Below are positions 54,952 to 64,000 of a stretch of 64,000 nt of DNA, piece after piece. Positions within the stretch are counted from its first letter, which is position 1; every line of letters starts with the position of its first letter. The translations under genes were made by a program, and so were the position numbers. The stretch is taken from the NCBI GenBank assembly GCA_949358305.1, contig OX442314.1, forward strand, positions 23,925,060-23,989,059, read 5' to 3'. The notes under the pieces were generated by a model that saw only the letters and a list, made by a program, of their open reading frames with translations, was not told the origin of the DNA and did not search any database. The DNA is from Strigamia acuminata (taxonomy: Eukaryota; Arthropoda; Chilopoda; Geophilomorpha; Linotaeniidae).

Positions 54952-57534
54952 TTAGTAGAAAGAAAAGAACAAATTTCCTGAATGTGGAATTACCGGAAAC
55001 CAAGCTTGGCTAGGCCAAATCGGGGTGATCAGAACTATTCGAGTAGGTGTCGAAGCATTGCGGATTTTTTGAAGGCATTTTGGAACGAGGCAAAAAGGAG
55101 GAAAAGCGTAAGAAATTCCTGATCCCCAGTCCTGAACTAAGGCATCAAAGGCCTGAGCAGCAGGGTCGGGCTTCCAGCTAAAGAAGTTTTCTAATTGCGC
55201 ATTATGCATTGCCGCGAAAAGGTCTAAATAAAAGGGACCCCAAATTTGATCAATGGAGTGAAAGACCTTATGATTCAACATCCAGTCACCTGAGTCTACG
55301 ATCTTACCCCTAGAGGCCGCGTCCGCTTCTATATTGAGGCGACCCGGGATGTGCTCCGCTTGAACAGAGATATTCCTTTCCATAGCCCAAGACCAAAGGT
55401 CTTGTGCTACGGCAGTAAGGTCTCGGGATCTGGGGCTGCCCAGATGATTAATGGAGGCAATCGCTGCAGTATTGTCCATTCTAATCTTAACTATACTATC
55501 GGATAAATCCTTAGCAAAAGACTTGAGACCCCAAAATGCAGCTAAAAGTTCAAGAACATTGATATGTTTCTTAACAAGGGGAGAGGGCCAGGAGCCTCCT
55601 ATACTAACGCCTGAAGAAGTTGCCCCCCATCCTGTTAGGGAGGCATCGGAATCAAGGCATAAGAGACAAGGTTTAGGAAGAAGAGATCTGCCCTTGCAAA
55701 ATCTCAAATTTTGTTTCCACCATAAAAGCTCTGACCTAGCTTCTTCTGTTATAAAACATGTGGATTCATAATTTCCGGTGAAATTACGGGCTTTTAAATG
55801 TTGCAGTCCCCGGTAATGTAGGGGCGCAGAGGAAATGGCAATTGTTGTGGCGTTAAGTTTGCCGATAATAGAAGACAGTTCTCGTATAGAACAGGTTTCT
55901 GATTGAAGCAAGTCTTCGAGGGAGGAAAGAATATTCTGAACTCTGTCTGGTGGCAAGGAGACGCTCATAGAAACTGAATCAATTAGAAAGCCTAAAAAGG
56001 TAATCGAAGTAGTGGGCTCAAGGATCGATTTTTTCAAATTAATGATAAAACCCAGAGCGCGAAAAAGAAGGCAAACAAAATCCCTCTGTCGTGTAAGAAG
56101 TTCGTGAGATTTATTTATAAAAAACCAATCGTCTAAATAGACTGCTAACCGAACGTAAAGAGATCGAAGGAAAGTTGCTACAGCTCTACACAATTTTGTA
56201 AAGTAAAAGGGAGCGGGACCTAAACCAAAGGGAAGCACTCCTAGTTCATACAGAACACCTTCCCAGAAAAATCTCAAAAATTTTCGAGATTCTGGGTGTA
56301 TGGCCACCGAAAAATAGGCATCAGATAGATCCAGTTTAAACATAAAAGCGTCTTTCTCCACCAGAGACAAGGCGGTGTGAATATTCTCCATTTTGAAATG
56401 GTTGAAAACCAAAAAGGAATTGAGGGGTTTAAGATTAATAATAGGCCGAAAACCGCCATCTTTTTTAGAAACTAGAAAAAGAAAACTAATTATTTGATCT
56501 TGGCAAGGAAGAACCGAATAAGCGGCCCCTTTAAGGATCATGGCCTTAACCTCCTCCCTGATTAGTTCATGTTTAATCTGATCGAAAACTGGTGTACGAA
56601 ATTCTGATTGAATAGGTGGACTTAAAAATTCCAATTTTATCCCTCTGACCGTATCAAGAACCCAAGAATCTGAGGTGATAAAGGACCAAGTGTCGTGACA
56701 AAGGGGTAAACGTCCAGATGAAAGACAGGCGTCAGGAAAGGAAAAGTGGCTACACCAAGCCGTTACCGTTTCTAGTGAAGCCGCCACGACCCCTTCCCCG
56801 GTTGCTGGGGAAGGGGTTTTTACGAAAGGGCTGTTGCTGCCCTTTGTTGTAATCCGGGTTACGAAAGCTTCTACTCTGATCTCTGTCGTCCGGTCGTGTG
56901 TGGGAATAATCTCTGCGCTGAAAACTCTCGACGGGGCGACTAAAACCACGGCGGAATCGATTATCGCGACGAGGACCCTTCGCGGGATTTTTACTTCTCG
57001 CTCTGTCCACTGATGCGAATTGGTCGGCTTGCTTTTCTGCAAGGAAAAACAATAAGTTGTAAGACTCTTAAATTTTTTGTATCGAAAATATGGGTTACTG
57101 AATCTCTCAAAAAATTGCCCTTGAAAAAGAGTGTCTCCCTCCGAATTTCGAAAATGCTTCACCATGTCGGACTTCTTCGTACCCAAACCTTGAACGACAT
57201 TGAAACGTCGTTCGTCGCTAATTGCGTTCATAGCATTTCGAACTTGTTGAAAAATGGCTTTGTTGGCGTAAAGCAATTCGTCTTTGTTCATGGGGTCGTT
57301 TGTTGACGAACGATCGTAGATTCTTGCCGTAATCGACCCAACGCGCGCCATCATGCCGTTTAAGCGACGCAAAAAACGTTCTCGCGGAATGGAAAAGGAC
57401 GTGTTTCGTGCCCCCACATAGGCCTCCACATCTTCGTCCATTTTCTTCTTTTTCAAAAAGGGAACCTGTCGAGTCGGGCACGGAAAATCGGCCTTAAAAC
57501 TGTTATTTTTGGCCGTCGAAACTGGTTTGCTCAA
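54952..57534 (-). CDS. DIRS Pol: reverse transcriptase, RNase H, MT-like tail
   Basis: Reverse transcriptase motifs include FKLDLSDAYFSVAI, LPFGLGPAPFYF and the catalytic YLDD in LAVYLDDWFF. RNase H follows with CLDSDASLTGWGAT, NVLELLAAFWGLKSF and VKIRMDNTAAIASINH, giving the D-E-D set. The tail (YLDLFAAMHNAQLENFFSW, YAFPPFCLVP) is the DAM-methyltransferase-like region typical of DIRS, apparently incomplete. The first 145 codons of this frame are Gag. Pol is reached when the intron at 57037-57098 is not removed. The frame ends in a UAA at 54952-54954. Confidence 0.92.
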   Translation of the reverse strand: MSKPVSTAKNNSFKADFPCPTRQVPFLKKKKMDEDVEAYVGARNTSFSIPRERFLRRLNGMMARVGSITARIYDRSSTNDPMNKDELLYANKAIFQQVRNAMNAISDERRFNVVQGLGTKKSDMVKHFRNSEGDTLFQGQFFERFSNPYFRYKKFKSLTTYCFSLQKSKPTNSHQWTEREVKIPRRVLVAIIDSAVVLVAPSRVFSAEIIPTHDRTTEIRVEAFVTRITTKGSNSPFVKTPSPATGEGVVAASLETVTAWCSHFSFPDACLSSGRLPLCHDTWSFITSDSWVLDTVRGIKLEFLSPPIQSEFRTPVFDQIKHELIREEVKAMILKGAAYSVLPCQDQIISFLFLVSKKDGGFRPIINLKPLNSFLVFNHFKMENIHTALSLVEKDAFMFKLDLSDAYFSVAIHPESRKFLRFFWEGVLYELGVLPFGLGPAPFYFTKLCRAVATFLRSLYVRLAVYLDDWFFINKSHELLTRQRDFVCLLFRALGFIINLKKSILEPTTSITFLGFLIDSVSMSVSLPPDRVQNILSSLEDLLQSETCSIRELSSIIGKLNATTIAISSAPLHYRGLQHLKARNFTGNYESTCFITEEARSELLWWKQNLRFCKGRSLLPKPCLLCLDSDASLTGWGATSSGVSIGGSWPSPLVKKHINVLELLAAFWGLKSFAKDLSDSIVKIRMDNTAAIASINHLGSPRSRDLTAVAQDLWSWAMERNISVQAEHIPGRLNIEADAASRGKIVDSGDWMLNHKVFHSIDQIWGPFYLDLFAAMHNAQLENFFSWKPDPAAQAFDALVQDWGSGISYAFPPFCLVPKCLQKIRNASTPTRIVLITPIWPSQAWFPVIPHSGNLFFSFY

Positions 57535-58337
57535 AATTCGAACTATTTCCTTGGCGGACGATTCGTGGAGAAAAGGCGCATCTTCTTCGAGATCATCGGA
57601 GTCGTCCGACGATCGGTCGGATTCCTCGTCCTTTCGAGACGGCGATTTTCGCGATTTGGCGTGCGGTTTGTCTCTTTTCTCGAGTTCTCGTCGGAGACGT
57701 ATAATTTCACGGTCCTTACGAGACAGTCTTGCGGAAAATTCTCGCTCATCGTCTGACGAGCTAGAGCGTGACGAACGGTCGGAATCATACTCTGAAACAT
57801 CTGACTACAACCAGTCAGTAACAAGAGTGAGAATTTTATCTACAATTCCGCATGAGAATTACTTACTTGATTTTCAGACTGAAATGTGCCCCACTCGTCT
57901 CTACGAGATCGAGACATTTTTGGCAATTCGGTAGACCCCTCCCGCTGAAGAGGGGCCCCACCTGTCTGATTCTGCGAGAAAGCCATAAAGATGAGCTTCT
58001 CGATGGCCTGGGAAGAAAGTCCCAAGTCGGGCGCCTGACTATTCGCGACTTGCGAGGCGGTAAAGTCGGGCCCTCTCGGATCCCGTACATCATCGTTTCC
58101 AAAAGATTCGTCAAGGCGTTCTATCGTTTCATCTGATGGTGTGGGAACGATGGAACCATCTAATAGGATCCTCGATTGGGACGAGGAAGGCGGCGCGATG
58201 GGCTCGTGGTGAGTTTCAACACGCGTGGTGGTGGTGATAGGCTTAGTGGTGTTGGTGCGACCACGCGGTGGTCGTGCTCTTTTGGAGCTTAAAGAGTCAT
58301 CTGCTGTCTTCTTACCTCTAACTTTAGTAGGGCTCAT
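56750..58337 (-). CDS. DIRS Gag with two small introns
   Basis: Read as three exons: 57867-58337, 57099-57804, 56750-57036. Both introns (57805-57866 and 57037-57098) are 62 bp with good sites: GTAAGT to TTGTAG, and GTAACC to CCTTGCAG. Exon 1 is Ser/Thr-rich and charged. Exon 2 has a charged coiled part (SARLSRKDREIIRLRRELEK), then the conserved Gag core (RVGSITARIYDRSS, ANKAIFQQVRNAMNAI). Exon 3 is Arg/Gly-rich (KGPRRDNRFRRGFSRP, NRGRGRGGF), resembling a nucleic-acid-binding domain. Total is about 488 residues. Exon 3 overlaps Pol codons in a different frame. Splicing is inferred from sites and frame continuity. Confidence 0.8.
57037..57098 (-). other. Second Gag intron, a potential Gag / Gag-Pol switch
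   Basis: Intron of 62 bp (remainder 2 on division by 3) with no stop codon in the Gag frame. If retained, translation runs on into the Pol frame. If spliced, translation enters the Arg/Gly-rich Gag end and stops at 56750. Confidence 0.7.
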
Positions 58338-58434
58338 CGTAAAAGGTAGTCAAAGTGCAAAAAAGCGATATAAAACTAAAAAATAGCCAAAATTTTCTTG
58401 AACGCGAAAAATCACGTGTGGAGAACTTGGCTAG

Positions 58435-58567
58435 TAAAATTGGACTGGGGGTCAGGTCTCGGGCTAGACCATAAGTAGAGGTCAAGCCCTCCACCTGGTT
58501 TTTCTTTTAAGTACTAGTAAATATTAAATTAATTGGACAAGCCAATAGTTAAACAACATTTATTGCC
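58435..58567. repeat. DIRS right inverted terminal repeat
   Basis: 133 bp, reverse complement of 53426-53558 without visible mismatch. A further 18 bp outward (to 58585) is copied in the internal complementary region. Confidence 0.92.
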
Positions 58568-58600
58568 TATGCTGTAATATAATTGTATAATGCACATTTA

Positions 58601-60217
58601 AATCTTTAAAGATGTTGATTTTGACATACACAAGATTTATGGTATGCTGCCGAAATTAAATACCGGGAGATTAAATGACAACTGTGTTACATTGATCGAT
58701 TTGTGACAACTTATTTTATTTAGAATCAAAAGACACTTTATGTAGTCAAATGGTGCGCTAATCCATTAATGAGGCTCGAAAAGATGATCCTTCATCCAAC
58801 AAAACCACAGTATACTGTGAACAAAACGTATCTTAATGTCTTTTTGACTGCGGGGATATGATGTTGGCACGTATTTGTGGAACTGTTTGGAAAGATTGTG
58901 GCAAGAATTGGAGGTTTTTATTCGGAATGCGAGATGCAACTGTGAAGATAGTTTGGCTCTGATGGATGTAAGACACATGTTTTGGCAACATGCAGCGAAA
59001 CGTGCCTTGCTGTGTATAATTTGATGACAAAGCACATTTGTAGTGACCATAAGTAGGATCAGCGAGAAGAACAAACAACATTCAAACGATGTCGGGGTTA
59101 CGAATATAAACAACATTTAAATGCGCGACGTCGCGCATTTCAATAGTGGTGACATTCTACACGCGAACGCACGCGTCGCGTGTATGAATATCGCGCGCAA
59201 TATGGATCACCAATTAATGGATGACAGATGAAGATGTCAGAAGTTTTTGTTGTAATAGATTTACAGGCGCCAATGTTGCCATTGACCTCAAGAGAAATTA
59301 GGGACACCATGTTGAGGACAATGCGGGAGGAGGAATGGAAACACAAGAAGTTACTGACCTGTACGACCACCAATGAGAGACACTTTACTAATCCTCAGCC
59401 TGTATAAAGACTCACTTTTTAACGAATTAAAACACTTGTCAACTTTTTCACTGTCAAACGTGTGTTCTCATTTCTTGAATATACAACATTTGTGTGTTTA
59501 AACAAGTTCAATTACTGGCTTTTAATGTGGTGCATAGCGTAATTGCAAATTTGGTTTATTAGATTTAACATTTAAAATCTTATTCAGTTTTTAATTCGTG
59601 TTAGAACTCTGAAGGATTACGATTTGTTAAAGTGCAAGGGCGTCTGAGAATACTGGATAATTTTTTTTCCTTATTTATGTGTGAAATTTGAAATGAACGA
59701 TTTCTTCGGAAGTTTACACGATTTCTAAAAGACTCTCCTTAACCAATTTTATTTTTTCTCTTCTATTTAAAAGTAAAAATTTCTGACTTGATGGTTTATA
59801 TACCGTACTGCAGAAATTGTGTTTATTAACTCACCTAAAGTATCTACATAGAAATGCACTTGCAAAGATTGCAAGTGCAACTATAAATATTTTTTTAAAA
59901 TGTTTTCATTCACTCTAATCAATATATCTCAAACTTCTTGTACTGAAATTTAACTATTTAATTAACGTAGTACAAAAAAAAATTCATATAAGTTTTGTTG
60001 AATGAAGGATCATCCTTTCGAGCCTCATTAATGGATTAGCGCACCATTTGACTACATAAATGATTCTAAATAAAATAAGTTGTCACAAATCGATCAATGC
60101 GTACACACTAGTCATTTACTCTCCCGATATTTAATTAAAACTACACTTTCTTTAAGAAAATATCAGCAGCACAAATCTTGTGTATGTAAAAATAAATAAT
60201 CTTCAAAGTTTCGTTGA
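58601..60217. mobile_element. 1.6-kb element with 200-bp inverted arms
   Basis: The left arm (58601-58800) and right arm (about 60000-60217) are inverted copies, sharing long words such as ttgtgacaacttattttatt and tgcgctaatccattaatgag. Similarity is good but not perfect, roughly four-fifths by eye. The 1.2-kb centre has short open frames on both strands but no transposase I can name. It lies 16 bp beyond the DIRS end. Target duplications are not visible. It may be a foldback or non-autonomous DNA transposon. Confidence 0.6.
59119..59140. repeat. Perfect 22-bp palindrome
   Basis: AAATGCGCGAC followed by its exact reverse complement, GC-rich in an AT-rich setting and near the middle of the 58601-60217 element. 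It is followed by further CG-rich near-palindromes (gaacgcacgcgtcgcgtg). Confidence 0.85.
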
Positions 60218-60303
60218 AGTAGCACATTCTTTGTAATGTACGTAGTTTGATGGATGGTTTGAAAGGTGTTTATGGGTTTATGGGCAATCAGAGTTGCAAT
60301 TAG

Positions 60304-60414
60304 TGGCCACTTCCGGTCAATTGGCGCTTGTCTCCAGGGAGACAAGTCTGCCAATTGGTCCAATCCGTGATTGGACAAGAAAGATATTCTAGACCGGAAA
60401 TGAAAGTGGGCCAC
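60304..60414. repeat. Nested palindromes upstream of the LRR gene
   Basis: Outer arms gtggccac...ttccggtc and gaccggaaatgaaagtgggccac enclose ccaattgg inverted words and a perfect hairpin. The hairpin has stem CTTGTCTC at 60327-60334, loop cagg, and stem GAGACAAG at 60339-60346. A second small stem (tccaatcc / gattgga) follows. Confidence 0.7.
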
Positions 60415-60450
60415 AAGATTTTGCAACACTTCTGCAGCTACGATAGAGAC

Positions 60451-60507
60451 ATCGAGTCGCATCCAGTCGCATCCAGTCGCATCGAGTCGCATCCAGTCGC
60501 ATCCAGT
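60451..60507. repeat. 10-bp tandem repeat
   Basis: About six copies of atccagtcgc or atcgagtcgc in direct succession, some 350 bp upstream of the LRR protein start. Confidence 0.9.
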
Positions 60508-60732
60508 AATTCCCGGACATTTTTCCTTCTTTGGCCACGCGGCCAAGAATGATTAAAAACGGCGATTCATCAATCAACGCAGTTACCACGTTCCGCGAAG
60601 GAGAATCGATCGCCAAAACGACGTTTTCACGTGCGCATTTCGAACAGGATTTTCTCGACGAATGCTGTTAAACCATCACGTGGATCGGGATTCCAAATTG
60701 TGAAATCCAACGAGAAGAATTAGTGCTCAACT

Positions 60733-60815
60733 GTAAGTTCCCTTGCTTTTTAGTCTTACGTTATTGTTACTTTTTAAATAATGCATCATTTCCTTCGTCT
60801 CTCAATCATGTCTAG
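60733..60815 (+). other. Likely 5' untranslated intron of the LRR gene
   Basis: A strong donor (GTAAGTTC at 60733) and an acceptor ending catgtctag (to 60815) bound an 83-bp AT-rich segment just upstream of the ATG at 60854. The start codon is then 38 nt into the second exon. Confidence 0.55.
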
Positions 60816-60853
60816 GACATACGTCACGGTGAATAATCGCCACAGTTCTCAAG

Positions 60854-62179
60854 ATGCCGCGCAGCAAATCAGCATCGAGACTGGAACAATTGTGTTTTGA
60901 AATAGTTTGCACCAATGTTGATAGATTAGAAACACAACTAGTGAATCTACCTTCTATCTTTATGTCGCGCGTGTATCAACGTATAGATCCGCAATTTTAC
61001 CGGGAAGATAGACGCATATCTTCAAAGGCTTTTGTTCGCCCTGGCACCAAGTCGATTCATCATCCTGATATGTTTCATTTGCCCATGTATCCTTCTCTAT
61101 TAGATAGAGTAGGACGACTTGGTGGAAACCTTTTACATTTAGACCTGGCCAGTAAGACTGATGTAAAAATACCACCTGAATACATGGTCAAACTACTGGG
61201 GCAATTGCCACAACTTCAATGGTTTCTTTTTGGAGGTTATACGGAAGAATGCACTGAAGAAGTTATCGTTGCAATTGGTGAAAATTGTCTACAATTGCGA
61301 CATCTAGAGTTAATGAACCGCAAAAAGGTTACGGATGATGTGCTTTATCATTTAAGAAATTGCAAAAAATTGGAGCATTTTGATGTCTCGTACACTAGCG
61401 TCACGTTGCAGGGATGTCTTTTTATTTTCAATCAACTGCCTCTTTTGAGAAGGTTTGTACATAATTGGTGGGAAATATTTTTTAATCAGTTAAAACAACA
61501 GTTCGTGTCGGAGGAAAAGGTGCGCACTTATTCCATCGAAACAACTGGCTTTCAAGCAAGTATAAAAAATATTGAAGATTTCATCACTGTGACCACCATT
61601 TTCCCCAACTTATCTCGCCTAAAGGTGGATGCATCGGTAGCATTGACTACTTTAGATTTGAATATTGTCTTGGCACGGGCACAACGATTGATCAGCTTAC
61701 AACTCTCTCATTTTAAATTAGTTGATCTTAAACTTGTTGATTATTATTGCCCATTGTTACAAATATTACATTTGGATGCTTGCACTATTTTGGACACTGC
61801 TGCACATGATTTAGCTCCGCAAAATTTGTTCAGAAACCTACGTTTAGTAGGCATACATGCGGATGAATATGGTTTTACTGAATCACAGATGTTAGTCTTA
61901 TTAACTCAGAATTTAGAATATTTATCTATTAGAAATTGTCAAACACTCACTGACAAGTTTATTTTAAAACTAGGTGAATTGTATGCAGTTAAAGGTTTGG
62001 CATTTTGTTCATGCCCCTCAATTAATCAAAGCATGATAATCAAGTTAGTAGAAATGAGAAATCCTATGGAGCGTTTAATAATACGACATTGTTTGAATAT
62101 AGATTTGTCGGTTTCAGAAGAAATTGCCACTTATGTTAAATCTAAGAACTTGAGTTTGGAACTATATTGGCGCCTATAA
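60854..62179 (+). CDS. Leucine-rich-repeat protein, possible ubiquitin-ligase adaptor
   Basis: A 441-residue protein in one exon. The N-terminal segment (LEQLCFEIVCTNVDRLETQL, NLPSIFMSRVYQRI) has the look of a SOCS/VHL-box helix pair or a degenerate F-box, which in related proteins binds an E3 ligase. Irregular LRRs follow: NLLHLDLAS, LQWFLFGGYTEECTEEVIVA, LRHLELMNRKKVTDDVLYHL, LEHFDVSYTSVTLQG, LISLQLSHFKLVDL, LEYLSIRNCQTLTDKFIL and IRHCLNIDLSV. There is no signal peptide or membrane segment. FBXL-like and ZYG11/ZER1-like adaptors are the nearest types by layout, but I cannot name an orthologue. A 5' untranslated intron and a polyadenylation signal 100 bp after the stop support a real gene. 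Confidence 0.8.
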   Translation: MPRSKSASRLEQLCFEIVCTNVDRLETQLVNLPSIFMSRVYQRIDPQFYREDRRISSKAFVRPGTKSIHHPDMFHLPMYPSLLDRVGRLGGNLLHLDLASKTDVKIPPEYMVKLLGQLPQLQWFLFGGYTEECTEEVIVAIGENCLQLRHLELMNRKKVTDDVLYHLRNCKKLEHFDVSYTSVTLQGCLFIFNQLPLLRRFVHNWWEIFFNQLKQQFVSEEKVRTYSIETTGFQASIKNIEDFITVTTIFPNLSRLKVDASVALTTLDLNIVLARAQRLISLQLSHFKLVDLKLVDYYCPLLQILHLDACTILDTAAHDLAPQNLFRNLRLVGIHADEYGFTESQMLVLLTQNLEYLSIRNCQTLTDKFILKLGELYAVKGLAFCSCPSINQSMIIKLVEMRNPMERLIIRHCLNIDLSVSEEIATYVKSKNLSLELYWRL

Positions 62180-64000
62180 TTAAACTTCGAATATTGACAT
62201 CCAATTCCATGGCTGTTTTGTACCGTTTTGCCAGCGTTGGTGTCAAGCAATATGTAATTGTATGGTTTAGAAGTGAAAATAAAGTGTTCAATTTTACCAT
62301 ATTCATTGGAAAGTAGATCAAAAACTGCGCTAGGAAAGTCTACTTTCCAATCTTATAATTAATTTTTTAATTTGTTTTTTTTCCAAATAACCAACATTTT
62401 AAGAACACACACTGACATCCGAATTGTGTAACTTTATTTGGATACAAAACCAAGAAATACAAAAGACACATTATTTAGGAAGGAAAAAAAACCTTGTTGG
62501 AAGAGTGTCGTGTCCCTCTGACAACACCATCGTCTTAGAAAATCGATATAGATTTATTTTTGGTCGCCAAGGAAACACACACATTGTACAGAATGTAAAT
62601 AAAGAAACAGTTTTCGTGGTCTGAGCCGAAATCGATCGCATTCTCACAGCCTAACTAATAAAAACAAAACAAAGAAACATTGTTTGTATTCACTTTAAAA
62701 CTTTATTGACGATAAAATGGCCACACACGTAATTAATTTGTTTCTTATATATATTTGTATATATCTACCGTATATACAGTAAACAAACCGAGCATATTTA
62801 CAGCTATACACATTTAAAACAAGTATACGAATGATATAATAGCCCATTTGGGTACAGCGAAATCCCAAACACTTCAACGTAGTCTCGTTCTGATGACCAG
62901 AACAAAATTGATTTAGCTGTCCTTCCGATTCTGTATTTTGAAGAAAAAACACGGGCGTTTAATGGATGGATGTCCGTAACACAGATCTTTCATGCTTTGT
63001 CGCATTAGTGAATGCCGTATAGTTAAAAATTAAGGCTATTTCAGACACCGGCACCATCTTAATCTATTACGTACCAAATTACAACATAATCACAACTTTT
63101 AATCGCATTATAGTTACAATAACCTGAGAATTTTTCTTTTCCCTTTGGAATACTTTATTAAATCTTCTCAATTCACATGTCACACGTAATTCAAATAAAT
63201 TAAGCCAACAGTTCATTTGAAGTTTGCAAAAAGTAGCTGCCATTATATATTTACATGAACAGTCATCGTTGTTGATCAAATAAAAATGGACAAAACTGGA
63301 GTATGGTACGGTTTTACAACAGGAATCACAGATTAAATTTGTTTTCTCGGTAATTATTTCATGCAGTAATGTATAGTAGCAATGCTGTGGTTGGTTTATA
63401 GTTATGTACACGTAACTATCCAAATTTAACTACCAGTCACAAATGTGGGGCCTGTATGAATAAAAATCCATAAATGCACAAAACACTCTTTACAATTTAT
63501 TGTTTACTTGACGTTAAGCTAATTATCCACTTCCAGTTTTTGTATCTAACTGGGGCCAAGTGGCCGGACTAGCTTTTATTTAACTTGACATGACCGGTTG
63601 TATGTTTGTACGTTTTAACTTCCGACGTTGCTATGGTAGCGCGTGTGTCGGCGACTTAAACTACAAAAAACGTAGTATTTTTATATTTATTTGTTACCTA
63701 TTAAATTTTGAAGTTAGTGCGGGATACCACACCATTGCTACTCTTCTTATTCCATGACTCATTTTGTGCTCAACTACAAATCTAAACGTATATAGAGGAA
63801 TAAATAAAATTGAGAATCGAGATGAGGAACAAATATAATAAAAACACTTTTCTCTTTCAAGGAACACGTCTTTCCTATGGGCGGATCCGATTCCATCTTT
63901 AGCCATGCCAAAATTATCACCATTTACCAAAAATAAAAACAATCACTTTGTGCCGTATATATGAAAAAAAATTTTGACGATACTTCACTTTGTTATAATC
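62180..64000. other. AT-rich end of the window
   Basis: The first 110 bp are the LRR gene 3' untranslated region. Beyond that I see only short frames without domain signatures on either strand. The 63590-63660 part is GC-richer (gttgctatggtagcgcgtgt) and might be a promoter of a gene outside the window. Confidence 0.45.
62278..62283 (+). terminator. Polyadenylation signal of the LRR gene
   Basis: The canonical AATAAA hexamer, in aagtgaaaataaagtgttc, lies 99 nt after the stop codon, followed by T-rich sequence. Confidence 0.65.

Larger units (their letters stand above)
53377..58585 (-). mobile_element. Complete DIRS-type tyrosine-recombinase retrotransposon
   Basis: A 5.2-kb element with the full DIRS plan: inverted terminal repeats, an internal complementary region, Gag, RT-RNase H with a methyltransferase-like tail, and a tyrosine recombinase, all on the minus strand. 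Both ends carry AATTG (53377-53381 and 58581-58585). The internal region equals the complement of the two outer ends joined at CAATT, which fixes the boundaries. There is no target duplication, as expected for recombinase-mediated insertion of a circle. Identical terminal repeats and uninterrupted frames point to recent mobility. Confidence 0.93.

Noticed and set aside
54933-54993. A third DIRS intron joining Pol to the recombinase (donor CCG/GTAATT, acceptor TTTTTCAG)
   Set aside because: The sites are acceptable, but the 61-bp removal would put translation into a third frame rather than the recombinase frame, so it does not explain recombinase expression.
62424-62624. A 66-codon frame vaguely like a forkhead-associated domain piece
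   Set aside because: Too short, no matching exons nearby, and it lies just after the LRR gene's polyadenylation signal.
1-64000. tRNA, rRNA, CRISPR or prokaryotic operon signals
   Set aside because: I scanned by eye for tRNA box A/B-like words and repeat-spacer patterns and found none. The gene structure is plainly eukaryotic nuclear.

Overview
The window is nuclear DNA of an invertebrate animal. Genes are split by many short, AT-rich GT-AG introns, and at least one minor-spliceosome (AT-AC) intron is present. Non-coding DNA is very AT-rich and crowded with miniature inverted-repeat elements and small tandem arrays. A seryl-tRNA-synthetase-like mitochondrial protein (SLIMP type) and a Ly6/quiver-type GPI protein would fit an arthropod or a close relative. 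The sequence alone does not allow a species call.

Layout. Positions 1-11970 hold no complete gene: AT-rich DNA, 15-bp and 20-bp tandem arrays, inverted-repeat elements, and one possible isolated first exon at 10.3 kb. 11971-18497 (+) is a 14-exon ACSM-type acyl-CoA synthetase whose large introns host several miniature elements. 19084-20001 (-) is DCUN1D3. 21433-28006 (-) is LUC7-like. 28359-29463 (+) is CPSF4. 29686-31053 (-) is single-exon SLIMP. 31546-33161 (+) is INTS15. 33218-34343 (-) is RRP7A. 34825-36127 (+) is NAA60. 37097-40413 (-) is REXO5. 41355-46235 (-) is TBC1D9-like. This housekeeping block (RNA processing, ribosome biogenesis, snRNA processing, N-terminal acetylation, Rab regulation) is compact and has three head-to-head gene pairs.

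From 46.5 kb the DNA becomes rearranged. Patchwork copies of TBC1D9 exons, one interrupted by a GC-hairpin miniature element, surround a small unrecognised Cys-rich gene with its own CCAAT/TATA promoter. Next comes an intronless, N- and C-truncated CTR9 copy (49565-51889, -) with a TATA box just upstream of its ATG, then a small Ly6-like gene (52528-53063, +).

Positions 53377-58585 are an essentially complete DIRS-type tyrosine-recombinase retrotransposon on the minus strand, with identical 133-bp inverted terminal repeats and a readable internal complementary region. Its Gag contains two apparent 62-bp spliceosomal introns. Retaining the second would switch translation from Gag to Gag-Pol, and a single in-frame UAA separates Pol from the recombinase. 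It lies next to a 1.6-kb inverted-repeat element (58601-60217). The window closes with an intact LRR-protein gene (60854-62179, +) and AT-rich DNA without supported genes.
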